Of a stretch of 64,000 nt of DNA, positions 26,773 to 35,287 are shown in pieces. A program made the position numbers and the translations under genes. The notes below the pieces were generated by a model. That model ran no database searches. It was not told where the DNA came from and saw nothing but the letters and a program-made list of their open reading frames with translations. This stretch comes from Natrinema pallidum DSM 3751 (GTDB lineage: Archaea; Halobacteriota; Halobacteria; Halobacteriales; Natrialbaceae), in contig NZ_AOII01000044.1 in NCBI RefSeq assembly GCF_000337615.1, forward strand, positions 7,945-71,944, given 5' to 3'. Positions within the stretch are counted from its first letter, which is position 1; each line of letters starts with the position of its first letter.

Positions 26773-27741
26773 ATGTCGGACGAACCGGACGATCGCGATG
26801 CCGAGGGCCCCCGAGAGCCGGGTGATGACCCTGACGAGCGACGGTCAGTCGCGTCCGGCTCCGATTCCGACCCCACCGATTCCGGAGACGGGCTGACTAA
26901 GATCGACGACGCGGACGGCCCCAGTCTCGAGACCGACGGCGAAGGCGTCGTCAGCGATCGGCACAACCCCGAGCCGACCTATCCCGAGCGCGACGACGAT
27001 ATCGGCGGAATCTCGACGCCGCCGGACGACGAGGAGATGCCGCTAGCGGACCACATCGAGGAGATGGTTCTCCGACTGGCGGTCGTCCTCCTGTTCGGTG
27101 CCGGCGGGACGGCGATCGGCCTGCTGTGGGCCTCCGATGCCATCGAATTCGTCTGGTTCACCGTCTTTCCACAGGGTGGTGACGCCCCGCCGCCACACCT
27201 CTACAACCCGCTCGAGTTGTGGTTGACGCGGATCAAGATCTCCTCGCTGTTGGGGATCATGATCGCGTTGCCGGCGTTCGTCTACGAGTGTTACCTGTTC
27301 ATGCGGCCGGGACTCTACCCCAACGAGCGCAAGTACTATCTCGCGGCCGTGCCGACGAGCGTCGTGTTGGCGGCGGGCGGGATGGTGTTCTCGTACGTGC
27401 TGGTGTTGCCGCTGCTCTTCGAGTACTTCACGTACTACGCGGAGGGGAGCGCGGAGATCGCGTACGCGCTCGGTGATACGTTCAATCTGATCATCACGTT
27501 GACCGGCTTTCTCGCCATCGTCTTCCAGATCCCGCTGTTCATCATGCTGGCGATCATGATGGGCGTGACGACCCGTCGCTGGCTGGCCCAGAAGCGACTA
27601 TACTTCTGGGCGGCCTTCGCCGGCCTCTCGTTTATGTTCACGATCGATCCGACGATGATGGCTCCCATCCTCGTCGCCGTCACGATGATCCTGCTGTTCG
27701 AGGGAACGTTGCTGATCCTCAAGTGGGTCGGACAGGAGTAA
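26773..27741 (+). CDS. tatC: Twin-arginine translocase TatC (TatCo type)
   Basis: A 322-residue TatC with an acidic N-terminal extension of about 90 residues before the first helix. The core starts at MPLADHIEEMVLRLAVVLLF and includes NPLELWLTRIKISSLLGIMI, ALPAFVYECYLFMRPGLYPN with the conserved periplasmic Glu/Pro region, and six helices. It binds Tat signal peptides together with TatA. TATA-like CCTATAACC near 26741-26748 is about 27 nt upstream, giving a leaderless transcript. It shares a 141-bp divergent promoter region with the double TatC gene, suggesting coordinated expression. Confidence 0.93.
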   Translation: MSDEPDDRDAEGPREPGDDPDERRSVASGSDSDPTDSGDGLTKIDDADGPSLETDGEGVVSDRHNPEPTYPERDDDIGGISTPPDDEEMPLADHIEEMVLRLAVVLLFGAGGTAIGLLWASDAIEFVWFTVFPQGGDAPPPHLYNPLELWLTRIKISSLLGIMIALPAFVYECYLFMRPGLYPNERKYYLAAVPTSVVLAAGGMVFSYVLVLPLLFEYFTYYAEGSAEIAYALGDTFNLIITLTGFLAIVFQIPLFIMLAIMMGVTTRRWLAQKRLYFWAAFAGLSFMFTIDPTMMAPILVAVTMILLFEGTLLILKWVGQE

Positions 27742-27925
27742 TCGCGCGCCAGTCCCGTCCCGTTTTGCCGATGTGCGTCCCCGTACCGAGCAGCCACACC
27801 GGCAGCGATGGGGTGACCGTTCGGTCGCCGATCGGGCCGTCTCCGTCGTATAATGGCCTTATATTCCCCTTATCCGTTCGCATATCGCGGACTCCACCGC
27901 CCTCGGACTGCAAAATTCGTTATCC

Positions 27926-27947
27926 GTAAACGATTATGGTTTAGTAG
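27926..27947 (+). promoter_or_regulatory. nasA promoter with a 16-bp element shared with nirA
   Basis: GTAAACGATTATGGTT (27926-27941) runs straight into a TATA-like TTTAGTAG. The identical 16-mer, again adjoining a TATA box, precedes nirA at 30534. It occupies the BRE/activator position, 114 nt before the nasA GTG. A binding site for a nitrate-assimilation regulator is inferred. The other part of the 313-bp gap after tatC (27742-27925) shows no gene. Confidence 0.7.
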
Positions 27948-28054
27948 TTGTGTCCGTTCTCCTATCCCGTGAATCAGTGAATGATAGTCAGCCGTCTTCC
28001 CTCATTCGGGTGTGGTTGTAACTCACGCATCCTCGTTCGATCCGATACGGCGGG

Positions 28055-30204
28055 GTGGCCGCCGTGACCGATCTCGTGCCGACCACCTGTATGCGGTGTG
28101 CGGTCGGCTGCGGGCACGTCCAGCAGGTCCCGACCGGGGGTACGGGCTCGAGAGCGTCCGCGGCGATCCCGGACACCCGGTCAATCAAGGGCTTGCGTGT
28201 CAGCGCGGCGTCAGCGAAACGGCCAGCCCGGATGGCGAGTGGCTGACCCGGCCGCTCGTTCGCGAGGATGGCGGACTCGTGCCGACGACCTGGGAAGCGG
28301 CGCTTCAGCATGCGGCCGACGGGCTCGGCACCGCGCTCGCCGACGGCGGCGACAGCGTCGCCGTGCTGGGCAGCGGGCAGCAGACGAACGAAGCCGCCTA
28401 CGCCCTGGGCAAGCTCGCCCGCGGCGGCTTCGGTACGCGGTACTACGACGCCAATACGACGCTGTGTATGGCGTCGGCCGTCACAGCGTACTACGATGCG
28501 TTCGGGAGCGACGCGCCGCCGCCGACCTACGACGACATCCCCGAGGCCCAGCGCCACGTCGTCTGGGGTGCGAACCCCGCGGCCGCTCATCCGGTCATGT
28601 TCCGCTGGATCCGTCAATCGGCCCAGCGGGACGACTCCGAACTGATCGTGGTCGATCCCGTCCACAGCGAGACCGCCGCGGCCGCCGACCACCACGTCCC
28701 CCTCGAGCCCGGCGGCGACCTCGCGCTCGCCCGCGCCGTTCTCGCTCGCGTGATCGAGACGGACGGCGTCGCCGAGGACTTCGTCGCCGAGGCGACGGTC
28801 GGCTTCGACGGACTCCGCGCGGACCTCCTCGACGCGGCCGTCGCCGCCGAGATGGCGGGCGTCTCGATGGACGACGTCGACCGCCTCGCGGCGGCGCTCG
28901 AGGAGCCGACACTGCTCTACTGGGGGATGGGAATCAACCAGAGCGTCAACGGGACCGCGGCCGCGGGCGCGCTGATCGATCTGTGCCTCGCGACCGGCAA
29001 CCTCCAGCCGGGTTCGGGACCGTTTTCGCTGACCGGACAGGCCAACTCGATGGGGACCCGCGTCTGCGCTTCGAAGGGAACCTGGCCGGGCCACCGGCCG
29101 TTTACGGAGGGGGACCACCGCCGGGAGGTCGCCGAGGCGTGGGACGTGCCGGTCTCGCGGTTGCCGGACGAGCCGGGCCCGGGGCCGGTCGGCATCGTCG
29201 ACGCGATCGGCGACGACGTCGCGGCCGTCTACGCGGTTGCGACCAATCCCGTCGCGGGCATGCCCGATGCCGCGCGCGTCCGCGAGACGTTCGCTGACGC
29301 GTTCCTCGTCGTTCAGGACGCGTTCCACAGCGAGACGGTCGACTACGCCGATGTCGTCCTGCCCGCGGCGACGTGGGGAGAGTCCGAGGGGACGACGATC
29401 AACATGGAACGGACCGTCTCCCGGGTGCGAGCCGCGACGGAGACACCCAGCGGAGTGCGGTCGGATCTCACGCTGATCGGCCAACTCGCCGATCGCCTCG
29501 TTCCCGGGCTGTCCGACCGCCGGCCGGACCCCGAAACGGTTTTCGACGAGTTCACCGCGCTGACCGCGGGCACCCCGGCCGATTGTTCGGGGATCAGTTA
29601 CGACCGTCTCGAGGCCGAGACGGCGGTCCGCTGGCCGGCACCGGATGCCGGCGCGTCGGGCGGCTACCGGTACTACGAGGCCAACGGGAACGCACCGGAC
29701 GACGTCGCATCGGAATCGGTCGATCCAAGCTGGTCGTTCGACACGCAGTCGGGCCATGCGCGGTTCTCGACCGGTGAGGCCCGCCCGCTTCCAGAACCGA
29801 CGGACGAGACGTACCCGTTCACGCTGACGACCGCCCGCCGCCCGGACGCGTACAACACCGGCGTTCGGACCCGCGAGGACGGACCGCCGACGGCGCGGAT
29901 CAGCCCGGCGACGGCAGCAGCAGTCGCGGCTGAACTCGAGGCCAGAACTGACCGCGAGACCGGCGACACCGAGCGGTACGCTCGCGTCGTCTCTCGGCGG
30001 GCGTCGGTCACTGCCAGACTCGAGGCCGACGAGGCGATTCCTGACGGGGTCGTCTGGCTGCCGATCCACCACCCCGAGGTGAACGATCTCACGCTGTCCG
30101 ATGTCGACCCGCGCTCAAACGAACCCAATTTCAAGCAGTGTGCAGTGCGCCTCGAGCCGCCGCGGGAACGGGACGTCAGGGCGGTCGCGGAAGCGAGCGC
30201 CTGA
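28055..30204 (+). CDS. nasA: Assimilatory nitrate reductase NasA, with apparent frameshift
   Basis: A molybdopterin oxidoreductase of the assimilatory NasA type, reducing nitrate to nitrite in the cytoplasm. The N-terminal 4Fe-4S motif VPTTCMRCAVGCGHVQQ is encoded in the frame starting with GTG 28055, but from TAC 28141 onward the protein (GYGLESVRGDPGHPVNQGLA, with a fourth Cys just after) continues in the next frame. A run of five G at 28136-28140 would restore a single 716-codon frame if it were six. The remainder is intact: NTTLCMASAVTAYYDAFGSD, MDDVDRLAAALEEPTLLYWG, NSMGTRVCASKGTWPGHRP and a C-terminal molybdopterin-dinucleotide domain ending near NFKQCAVRLEPP. Either a sequencing error or a recent mutation removed one base. 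nirA follows; no nitrate transporter lies between them. Confidence 0.85.
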
Positions 30205-30533
30205 ACGCCGATGACGTGATCGACCCCCGAATCAGCGTCAGACCTTTGAGTTCAGGCTTGTCCGACGATCGACTCCGCCGCTGTTTTGCGTGCCGGGTTC
30301 CGGTTTGCCCGCCTGTCGGTTCGAACCCGCTGGTGGACGCGTCCCTCGCGCGCGGCCGCCAACTCCGACCGGAACACTGCACCGACCTGCCACACGGGCG
30401 GACGAACCACGCCGGCAGCGCTTGAAATACCCAATTCCGAGCCCGTTCGACTCGCGATGTACGTCCTTATACAGACCATATCCCATTGGAGATGACACGT
30501 CCGCCCCTGAACCCGGCACAAAAACAAATATAT
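30205..30533. other. Intergenic region between nasA and nirA
   Basis: About 330 bp with no convincing reading frame. GC-rich at first, then AT-richer from 30440. A T-arm-like GGTTCGAACCC at 30321 does not belong to a tRNA: the stem beside it does not pair and no acceptor partner is seen. The nirA promoter lies at its right end. Confidence 0.5.
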
Positions 30534-30555
30534 GTAAACGATTATGGTTATATAG
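30534..30555 (+). promoter_or_regulatory. nirA promoter with the shared 16-bp element
   Basis: GTAAACGATTATGGTT (30534-30549) is identical to the element at 27926 and is followed by a TATA box TTATATAG (30548-30555). It lies 102 nt before the ATG at 30651. The sequence further upstream (AAAACAAATATAT) is AT-rich in both promoters. Confidence 0.75.
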
Positions 30556-30566
30556 TTTAAGAACAT

Positions 30567-30622
30567 GGGTTTGAAACGTGTATTACGGCATGTTTGGAAG
30601 CCAAACCCGGCGTTTCAACCCC
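30567..30622 (+). promoter_or_regulatory. Nested inverted repeats in the nirA leader
   Basis: Outer arms GGGTTTGAAACG (30567-30578) and CGTTTCAACCCC (30611-30622) pair over TTGAAACG/CGTTTCAA, with a one-base bulge before the CCC. Inside, GTTTGG (30592-30597), AAG, CCAAAC (30601-30606) forms a perfect hairpin. The block spans the predicted transcription start, so it could be an operator, or, if transcribed, a leader structure. Confidence 0.5.
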
Positions 30623-30650
30623 GATCGTACGGTCGACGAGGTGGGTCCCG

Positions 30651-32558
30651 ATGGCGCATAACAAAGAAGCGCTCAAGGAGGGCTGTTACGGCGACGACGT
30701 TCGCGAGCACATCCTCGAGTTCGCGGCGAACGGCGGCTACGAGGCCATCCCAGAGGACGAACGCGACACGTGGTTCACCCGATTCAAGTTCTGGGGGCTG
30801 TTCCACCAGCGCGACGGGCAGGAATCGTACTTCATGATGCGGCTGACTAACGCCAGCGGCGTTCTGGAGCCCGGCCAGCTCCGGGCGATCGGCGAGGTCG
30901 CCCGCGAGTACGCCAACGGCCCCGTCGCGAACCCCGAGTTCGGCAACGGCTGGATCGACCTGACGACGCGCCAGTCGGTACAACTCCACTGGCTCGAACT
31001 CGAGGGCGTCCCCGAAATCTGGGAGGAACTCGAGTCGGTCGGCGTCCACTCTCGCTCGGCGGGCGGGGACACGATGCGCAACATCTCGGGCTGTCCGCTC
31101 CACGGGAAAGCCGAAGAGTTCGTCGCGGCGGGTCCCCTGCTCGAGCGCTTCGAGGAGGAACTTCGCACGGACGACGCGCTGGCGAACATGCCCCGGAAGT
31201 TCAACATCAGCGTGTCGGGCTGTACGGTCGGCTGCGCACAGGACTCGCTCAACGACATCGGGTTCGAGCCGGCGACCAAGGAGATCGGGGTCTCCGGCGA
31301 AGCCGGAGGCTCGTCGGACTCGTCCGACGGTGGCGAGGAAGTCCGCGGGTTCAACGTCCGGATCGGCGGCGGACTCGGCGGTCGCCAGCCCCGCGCCGCG
31401 ACGCCGCTCGACGTCTTTGTCCGCCCGGAGAACGCCTACGAGGTCGGCCGTGGCTTCGTCGAGTTGTATCACGACTACGGCGACCGCCAGAACCGCTCGA
31501 AGAACCGGGCGCGGTTCTTCGCCGAGGACTGGGGGATGGCAAAGATCCGCGAGACGCTCCAGGCGGAGTACGTCGACTTCGAGATGCACACCGCGGGCGA
31601 GGACGTCCGCGAGGAGTACACCTACAACGCCGGGAAACCGGTCGAGGCGGGCCAGCATGACCACGTCGGCGTCGGCGACCAGAAAGACGGGGGAAACTAC
31701 GTCGGCCTGAGCGTACCCGTCGGCCGGCTCCCGGCCGAAGACGCCATCGAACTGGCCGATCTCGCCGACGAGTACGGCTCCGGCGAGGTCCGGCTCACCC
31801 GGCGTCAGAACCCCGTCATCGTCGATGTCGCGGCCGACGATCTCGAGGCCCTACTCGCGGAACCGCTGCTCGAGACGTACCCCGCCGAACCGAGCCCCTT
31901 CGAGCGCGGCGCGATGGCCTGTACGGGAACGGAATTCTGCTCGATCGCACTGACCGAGACGAAAGCGCGGATGGCCCGCATGCTGCGCTGGTTCAACGAG
32001 AACGTCGAGTTGCCCGACGACGTCGGCACGATCAAGATGCACTACTCCGGCTGTACCGCGGACTGCGGGCAGGCGATGACCGCCGATATCGGCCTACAGG
32101 GGATGCGCGCCCGCAAGGACGGCGAGATGGTCGAGGCCTTCGACATCGGCGTCGGCGGCGGCGTCGGCGAGAACCCCTCCTTCATCGACTGGGTGCAACA
32201 GCGCGTGCCGGCCGATGAAGCGCCCGGTGCGATCCGGAACCTGCTCGAGGCCTACGCGGCCCACCGGGCGTGCGAGACTCCGGAGGAGTCTCGGGAGGAC
32301 GGCGACAGCGAGGCGCGAAGCGCCTCGAGCCGTGCGAGCGGGCAGGGCCCGCGAGCAGAAGCCGTCCGGGGCCAGTCGTTCCGCGAGTGGGTCGATGCCA
32401 CCGCCGAGGAGCAACTCGTCGAGTTCTGTGTGCCCGAGGAGACGGACTTCGAAGCGCCCTACATGGCCGACGCCAAGCAGTCGTGGTACCCCTTCGCCGA
32501 GGGTGACTCCGCCGCGGCCCCAGCGGCCGACGACTCCGCGGCCCCATCGGACGACTGA
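30651..32558 (+). CDS. nirA: Ferredoxin-dependent assimilatory nitrite reductase NirA
   Basis: A 635-residue siroheme/4Fe-4S reductase that turns nitrite into ammonium with ferredoxin as donor. Cluster and siroheme ligands are in place: Cys424 and Cys430 in ACTGTEFCS, and Cys468 and Cys472 in SGCTADCGQ. Half-domain signatures include TTRQSVQLHWLELEGVPEIW and FNISVSGCTVGCAQDSLNDI. ATG 30651 (MAHNKEALKEG) is preferred; an in-frame start 19 codons upstream falls within the leader repeats. Two stretches look inserted against the family: SGEAGGSSDSSDGG after the first half-domain, and a 35-residue RACETPEESREDGDSEARSA-type low-complexity segment near the C-terminus; both coincide with clusters of DNA hairpins. 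Works downstream of NasA in nitrate assimilation. Confidence 0.92.
   Translation: MAHNKEALKEGCYGDDVREHILEFAANGGYEAIPEDERDTWFTRFKFWGLFHQRDGQESYFMMRLTNASGVLEPGQLRAIGEVAREYANGPVANPEFGNGWIDLTTRQSVQLHWLELEGVPEIWEELESVGVHSRSAGGDTMRNISGCPLHGKAEEFVAAGPLLERFEEELRTDDALANMPRKFNISVSGCTVGCAQDSLNDIGFEPATKEIGVSGEAGGSSDSSDGGEEVRGFNVRIGGGLGGRQPRAATPLDVFVRPENAYEVGRGFVELYHDYGDRQNRSKNRARFFAEDWGMAKIRETLQAEYVDFEMHTAGEDVREEYTYNAGKPVEAGQHDHVGVGDQKDGGNYVGLSVPVGRLPAEDAIELADLADEYGSGEVRLTRRQNPVIVDVAADDLEALLAEPLLETYPAEPSPFERGAMACTGTEFCSIALTETKARMARMLRWFNENVELPDDVGTIKMHYSGCTADCGQAMTADIGLQGMRARKDGEMVEAFDIGVGGGVGENPSFIDWVQQRVPADEAPGAIRNLLEAYAAHRACETPEESREDGDSEARSASSRASGQGPRAEAVRGQSFREWVDATAEEQLVEFCVPEETDFEAPYMADAKQSWYPFAEGDSAAAPAADDSAAPSDD
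31292..31329 (+). repeat. Two adjacent perfect hairpins inside nirA (first insert)
   Basis: CTCCGGC-GAA-GCCGGAG (31292-31308, 7-bp stem) is followed by CGTCGGAC-TC-GTCCGACG (31312-31329, 8-bp stem). They encode the extra SGEAGGSSDSSDGG segment of NirA. Confidence 0.75.
32273..32352 (+). repeat. Three successive perfect hairpins inside nirA (second insert)
   Basis: CGAGACTCC-GGA-GGAGTCTCG (32273-32293, 9-bp stem), GAGGCGC-GAA-GCGCCTC (32310-32326, 7-bp stem) and GCGGGC-AGG-GCCCGC (32338-32352, 6-bp stem) stand within 80 bp. They encode the low-complexity segment near the NirA C-terminus. All three have three-base, purine-only loops. Confidence 0.8.
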
Positions 32559-32641
32559 GACGCCGACGGCTCCGCGCTCCCGCGAAACTCGGCCCGATTC
32601 TCGAGCGTGTCTTTATCTGTTCCTAGATCGTACTGTCTCCG

Positions 32642-32926
32642 ATGCCCGAAGACGTACTCTTCAAATCGGAAACCGATCGGAGCCGAGCCGAAATCGCGTC
32701 GCTGCTCCGTCGCGTCGCGGACAACTTGGAGGACGGCGAGTCGATCACGCTCACAGCGGGGACCGACTCCGTGACGCTCGAGCCGCCCGCCCGGCCCACC
32801 TTCGAGGTCAAAGCCGAACGGGAGGGGCCGGCCGACGGCCCGGGCGAGTTGAGCGTCGAGTTCGAACTCGAGTGGGACGAAACCGACGGGACGGACGACG
32901 GCGGCGACGCGCTCGAAATCGAGTGA
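32642..32926 (+). CDS. Amphi-Trp domain protein
   Basis: A 94-residue acidic protein matching the small amphi-Trp family: MPEDVLFKSETDRSRAEIAS, then LEDGESITLTAGTDSVTLEP, RPTFEVKAEREG and VEFELEWDE with the conserved Trp. These are short beta-rich proteins common in haloarchaea and some bacteria; their function is not known. It follows nirA by 83 bp on the same strand with its own AT-richer upstream sequence, so cotranscription is uncertain. Confidence 0.82.
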   Translation: MPEDVLFKSETDRSRAEIASLLRRVADNLEDGESITLTAGTDSVTLEPPARPTFEVKAEREGPADGPGELSVEFELEWDETDGTDDGGDALEIE

Positions 32927-32990
32927 GGCGTCTTCGAGTCGTGTTCCGAGGTTGGGGCACGGAAACTTGCGACCGCGCTCGAGCCGGCGG

Positions 32991-33347
32991 TCACCGATGC
33001 TTGCGGGTCCGCTCGTAGGCGTAGTCAAGCGCGTCCTCGAGCGAGCCGGGGCCGTCGTAGCTGGCCGAGAACAGGTCCATGAAATGGCCGGCGATCCGGG
33101 TACACCGGTCGAACATCAGGACGGTTCTAACCCGGACCGTCTCGGAGAGATCGAGCCCCGGATAGCTCGTCGCCGTCAGCGCGTAGCCGGGATGATCCTC
33201 GCCATCGAGCGAGGCGGGCGCGACCTTCAGCCGCAGATCCCCTGACTCGTGGAGATACGTCCGATACTGCAGTTCCCGATCCGTGTCGGCCGGCGTGTAC
33301 GTCCGGCACGTTTCGGTCGTCCACTCGGGCGGCACGTCGGTTTCCAT
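32991..33347 (-). CDS. Conserved haloarchaeal hypothetical protein
   Basis: A 118-residue protein, METDVPPEWTTETCRTYTPA at the N-terminus and ending in a basic YAYERTRKHR. Predicted mixed alpha/beta, with no membrane segment, signal peptide or metal motif. The amino-acid composition and codon use agree with a real gene and the ATG lies close behind an inverted repeat (33370-33385). I do not recognise the family. Confidence 0.65.
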   Translation of the reverse strand: METDVPPEWTTETCRTYTPADTDRELQYRTYLHESGDLRLKVAPASLDGEDHPGYALTATSYPGLDLSETVRVRTVLMFDRCTRIAGHFMDLFSASYDGPGSLEDALDYAYERTRKHR

Positions 33348-33369
33348 CGATCACTGATACCGACCCTAT

Positions 33370-33385
33370 CGATACGTTCGTATCG
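33370..33385. promoter_or_regulatory. Palindrome CGATACG-TT-CGTATCG
   Basis: Perfect 7-bp arms with a two-base centre, 23 bp before the ATG of the minus-strand gene at 33347, with an AT-rich stretch (AATATTG) just upstream. It is placed where an operator over the transcription start would lie. Confidence 0.4.
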
Positions 33386-33823
33386 CAACGAGCAATATTA
33401 TCGAACGAAGGTCCACACACTCTACCAATGGTGGGTTCTCCGTGCGAAACACGGTTATATTTTGGCTGCCCGTTTCTATTCGCGGCTATAATCCGACCGA
33501 TCGGCGAATCCACACGCGCTCCGACAGTCCGTTCCGCCGACGGTTCCGCCATCTCCGGGAGCGCCCTCGAGTTTCGCCTCGACCGCCGTCACGAACTCGG
33601 GTCGAGTCCGACGGGCAAAAGCGCGTTGTCGTCGGCACGGTCCCGCCCTCCGGCTGTCTACCCGTGGCGCTGTCCGCGGTCGCTCGAGCCGTCGACGGCT
33701 GTTCCGATCGTCCCAGCCCCACCCGCCTCCGGCGGTCCGTTCACGGCCATGACGGGGCCACCAGTAAACAGCGTGCCGGACGGTTAAGACGGCGTCCGTG
33801 GTAGAAGTGCCATCCGGACTACT
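33386..33823. other. 438-bp intergenic region without a recognised gene
   Basis: The frames here (for example 33428-33787 plus) have Ser/Pro/Arg-rich, non-halophilic compositions and look like chance frames. No RNA gene or repeat was recognised. The first 100 bp are AT-richer and probably hold promoter sequence for the 33347 gene. Confidence 0.45.
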
Positions 33824-34393
33824 ATGGCTGTCTCAGATCGATTGGGGCGACTGCGTTCGATCACTGACACGGAGGGACACACCAGCGATGTCGACGACGA
33901 CTCCCGCGAGGTACACCTCGCCGACGCGGTTGCCCGCGGGATTCAGGGCGGGTTCGTTGCGACGCTGATGATGACTGCGTTCCGACTCCCGCTTCTCCGA
34001 TCGCTGCCGCCGTCGGCGAACTTCTGGTCGCAGTACATCGCCGATGGCGAGCCGGACGACCACCCGGTCGCCGGTCTCGTCCTCCATCTGCTCTACGGCG
34101 TCGGCTCGGGCGCGCTCTTCGGCGGACTGTTCTCCCTGTATACCGCCGGCCGGTCCATCGAACCCGAAGGGCGCGGGCTCGTCTGGGGCTCGATCTACGG
34201 GATGGTCCTGTCCGCGTTCGGCGTACAGGTCATGCTGCACGCACTGCTCGATATCCGTCTCGAGGCCGACGAACTCGCGTTGTTTCACGCCGGCCACCTC
34301 GTATACGGGCTCTCGCTCGGTGCCTGGGTCGGGTCCCGCACCGAGGGTGTCGAGAACCCCGACCGGGAGTACGAGTACGACGACGGCAACTAA
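33824..34393 (+). CDS. Polytopic membrane protein of unknown function
   Basis: A 189-residue protein with a 35-residue charged N-terminus, then about four hydrophobic segments: GIQGGFVATLMMTAFRLPLL, VAGLVLHLLYGVGSGALFGG, GSIYGMVLSAFGVQVMLHAL and HLVYGLSLGAWVG. Paired His residues (LHLLYG, LFHAGHLVYG) recur in small haloarchaeal membrane proteins of this type, but I assign no function. The start MAVSDRLGRL is taken as the first ATG; upstream sequence is intergenic. Confidence 0.72.
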   Translation: MAVSDRLGRLRSITDTEGHTSDVDDDSREVHLADAVARGIQGGFVATLMMTAFRLPLLRSLPPSANFWSQYIADGEPDDHPVAGLVLHLLYGVGSGALFGGLFSLYTAGRSIEPEGRGLVWGSIYGMVLSAFGVQVMLHALLDIRLEADELALFHAGHLVYGLSLGAWVGSRTEGVENPDREYEYDDGN

Positions 34394-34454
34394 CCGTCCG
34401 CCTCGCTCGGCTCGTCGTCGAGGACGGCTTCACGGTGAGTGTCACCGCGACGCT

Positions 34455-35155
34455 TCAGACGAGTGCCAACAGGAGCCAGATGCCAAGCGGCACGCCGACG
34501 GCCGTCGCCGCGGCCGCGCGAGAGAGGGCCGCCGCTCGTTCGAGCCCGCCGGTGAGGAGACACCACTGCCAGAGCACGGTAAGGACGGTCGCGGCCGCCA
34601 CGAACGGCTCGATCGGAACGAGCGCCGACTCGAGGACCGCCACGCCCCGCTGGGGATCGGTGATGGTCACGTCCGCGATGGCGAGGCGTAACGCGAGGAG
34701 TCCGACGCCCAGCCGGCCAGCGCGACCGTCCCGCGGATGGACGGCGCGCCGCCCGCGAGTCGCGCGGCACCGAACAGGACGACGCTCCCGAGTGCCCAGA
34801 GGACGAACGGTACGATCACCGCGAATCCGAGGTAGTCAGTTACCGCCTCGGAGACGAGCATCCCGGCGTCGCGGTCGATCGTGGCGGGTTCGTCGCAATT
34901 GTCGACCGGCAGGCCGGACCCGTGTTGTTCGCAGGCCCACTCTGGGGGCCGGTCGGGGTTGTCCATCGTTACCGTCGCGTCCATCGACCCGGCGAGCATC
35001 GACCCCACCGCGACGGTCGAGAGCCCGAGGGCGACGGCCAGACCGACCACGAGAATCAGGGCGATCGGGAGCGTCGTCGCGGGGTCGTGCTCGTCGAAGA
35101 ACGCAGCCGGATCGCGGAGGAACAGGGGGAACGATTGCAGGGCGGATCGAACCAT
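34455..35155 (-). pseudogene. Yip1-like membrane protein split by a one-base frameshift
   Basis: From ATG 35155 the frame encodes MVRSALQSFPLFLRDPAAFF and several helices up to RGTVALAGW, then falls into a nonsense tail and stops at 34667. Shifting by one base after the Trp codon gives GVGLLALRLAIADVTITDPQ and continues without a stop through VLTVLWQWCLLTGGLERAAA to the end at 34455. One missing G in the GGG at 34708-34710 (CCC on the plus strand) explains it: 701 nt plus one equals 234 codons. The reconstructed protein looks like a five- or six-helix Yip1-domain membrane protein, with four or so helices and a Cys-containing loop. Sequencing error and true mutation cannot be separated here. 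Confidence 0.7.
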
Positions 35156-35287
35156 CGATCCCAGCTACTAACATCGCATCAATAATGCTACTGGTCGGTC
35201 GACGGGGAGCCGACGGCGGCCCGGGCCGACCGAGACGCCGTTCGGGGTGATCCGGTCGGCGCGCCTCGAGCCGGGGCCGATCGCGTT

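Noticed and set aside
27989-30072. Long antisense frame over nasA
   Set aside because: No family resemblance and a composition rich in Arg and Gly; it is the shadow of the nasA codon bias.
30286-30345. Possible tRNA, because of GGTTCGAACCC near 30321
   Set aside because: The expected T-stem does not pair beyond three bases and no acceptor, D or anticodon arm can be drawn.
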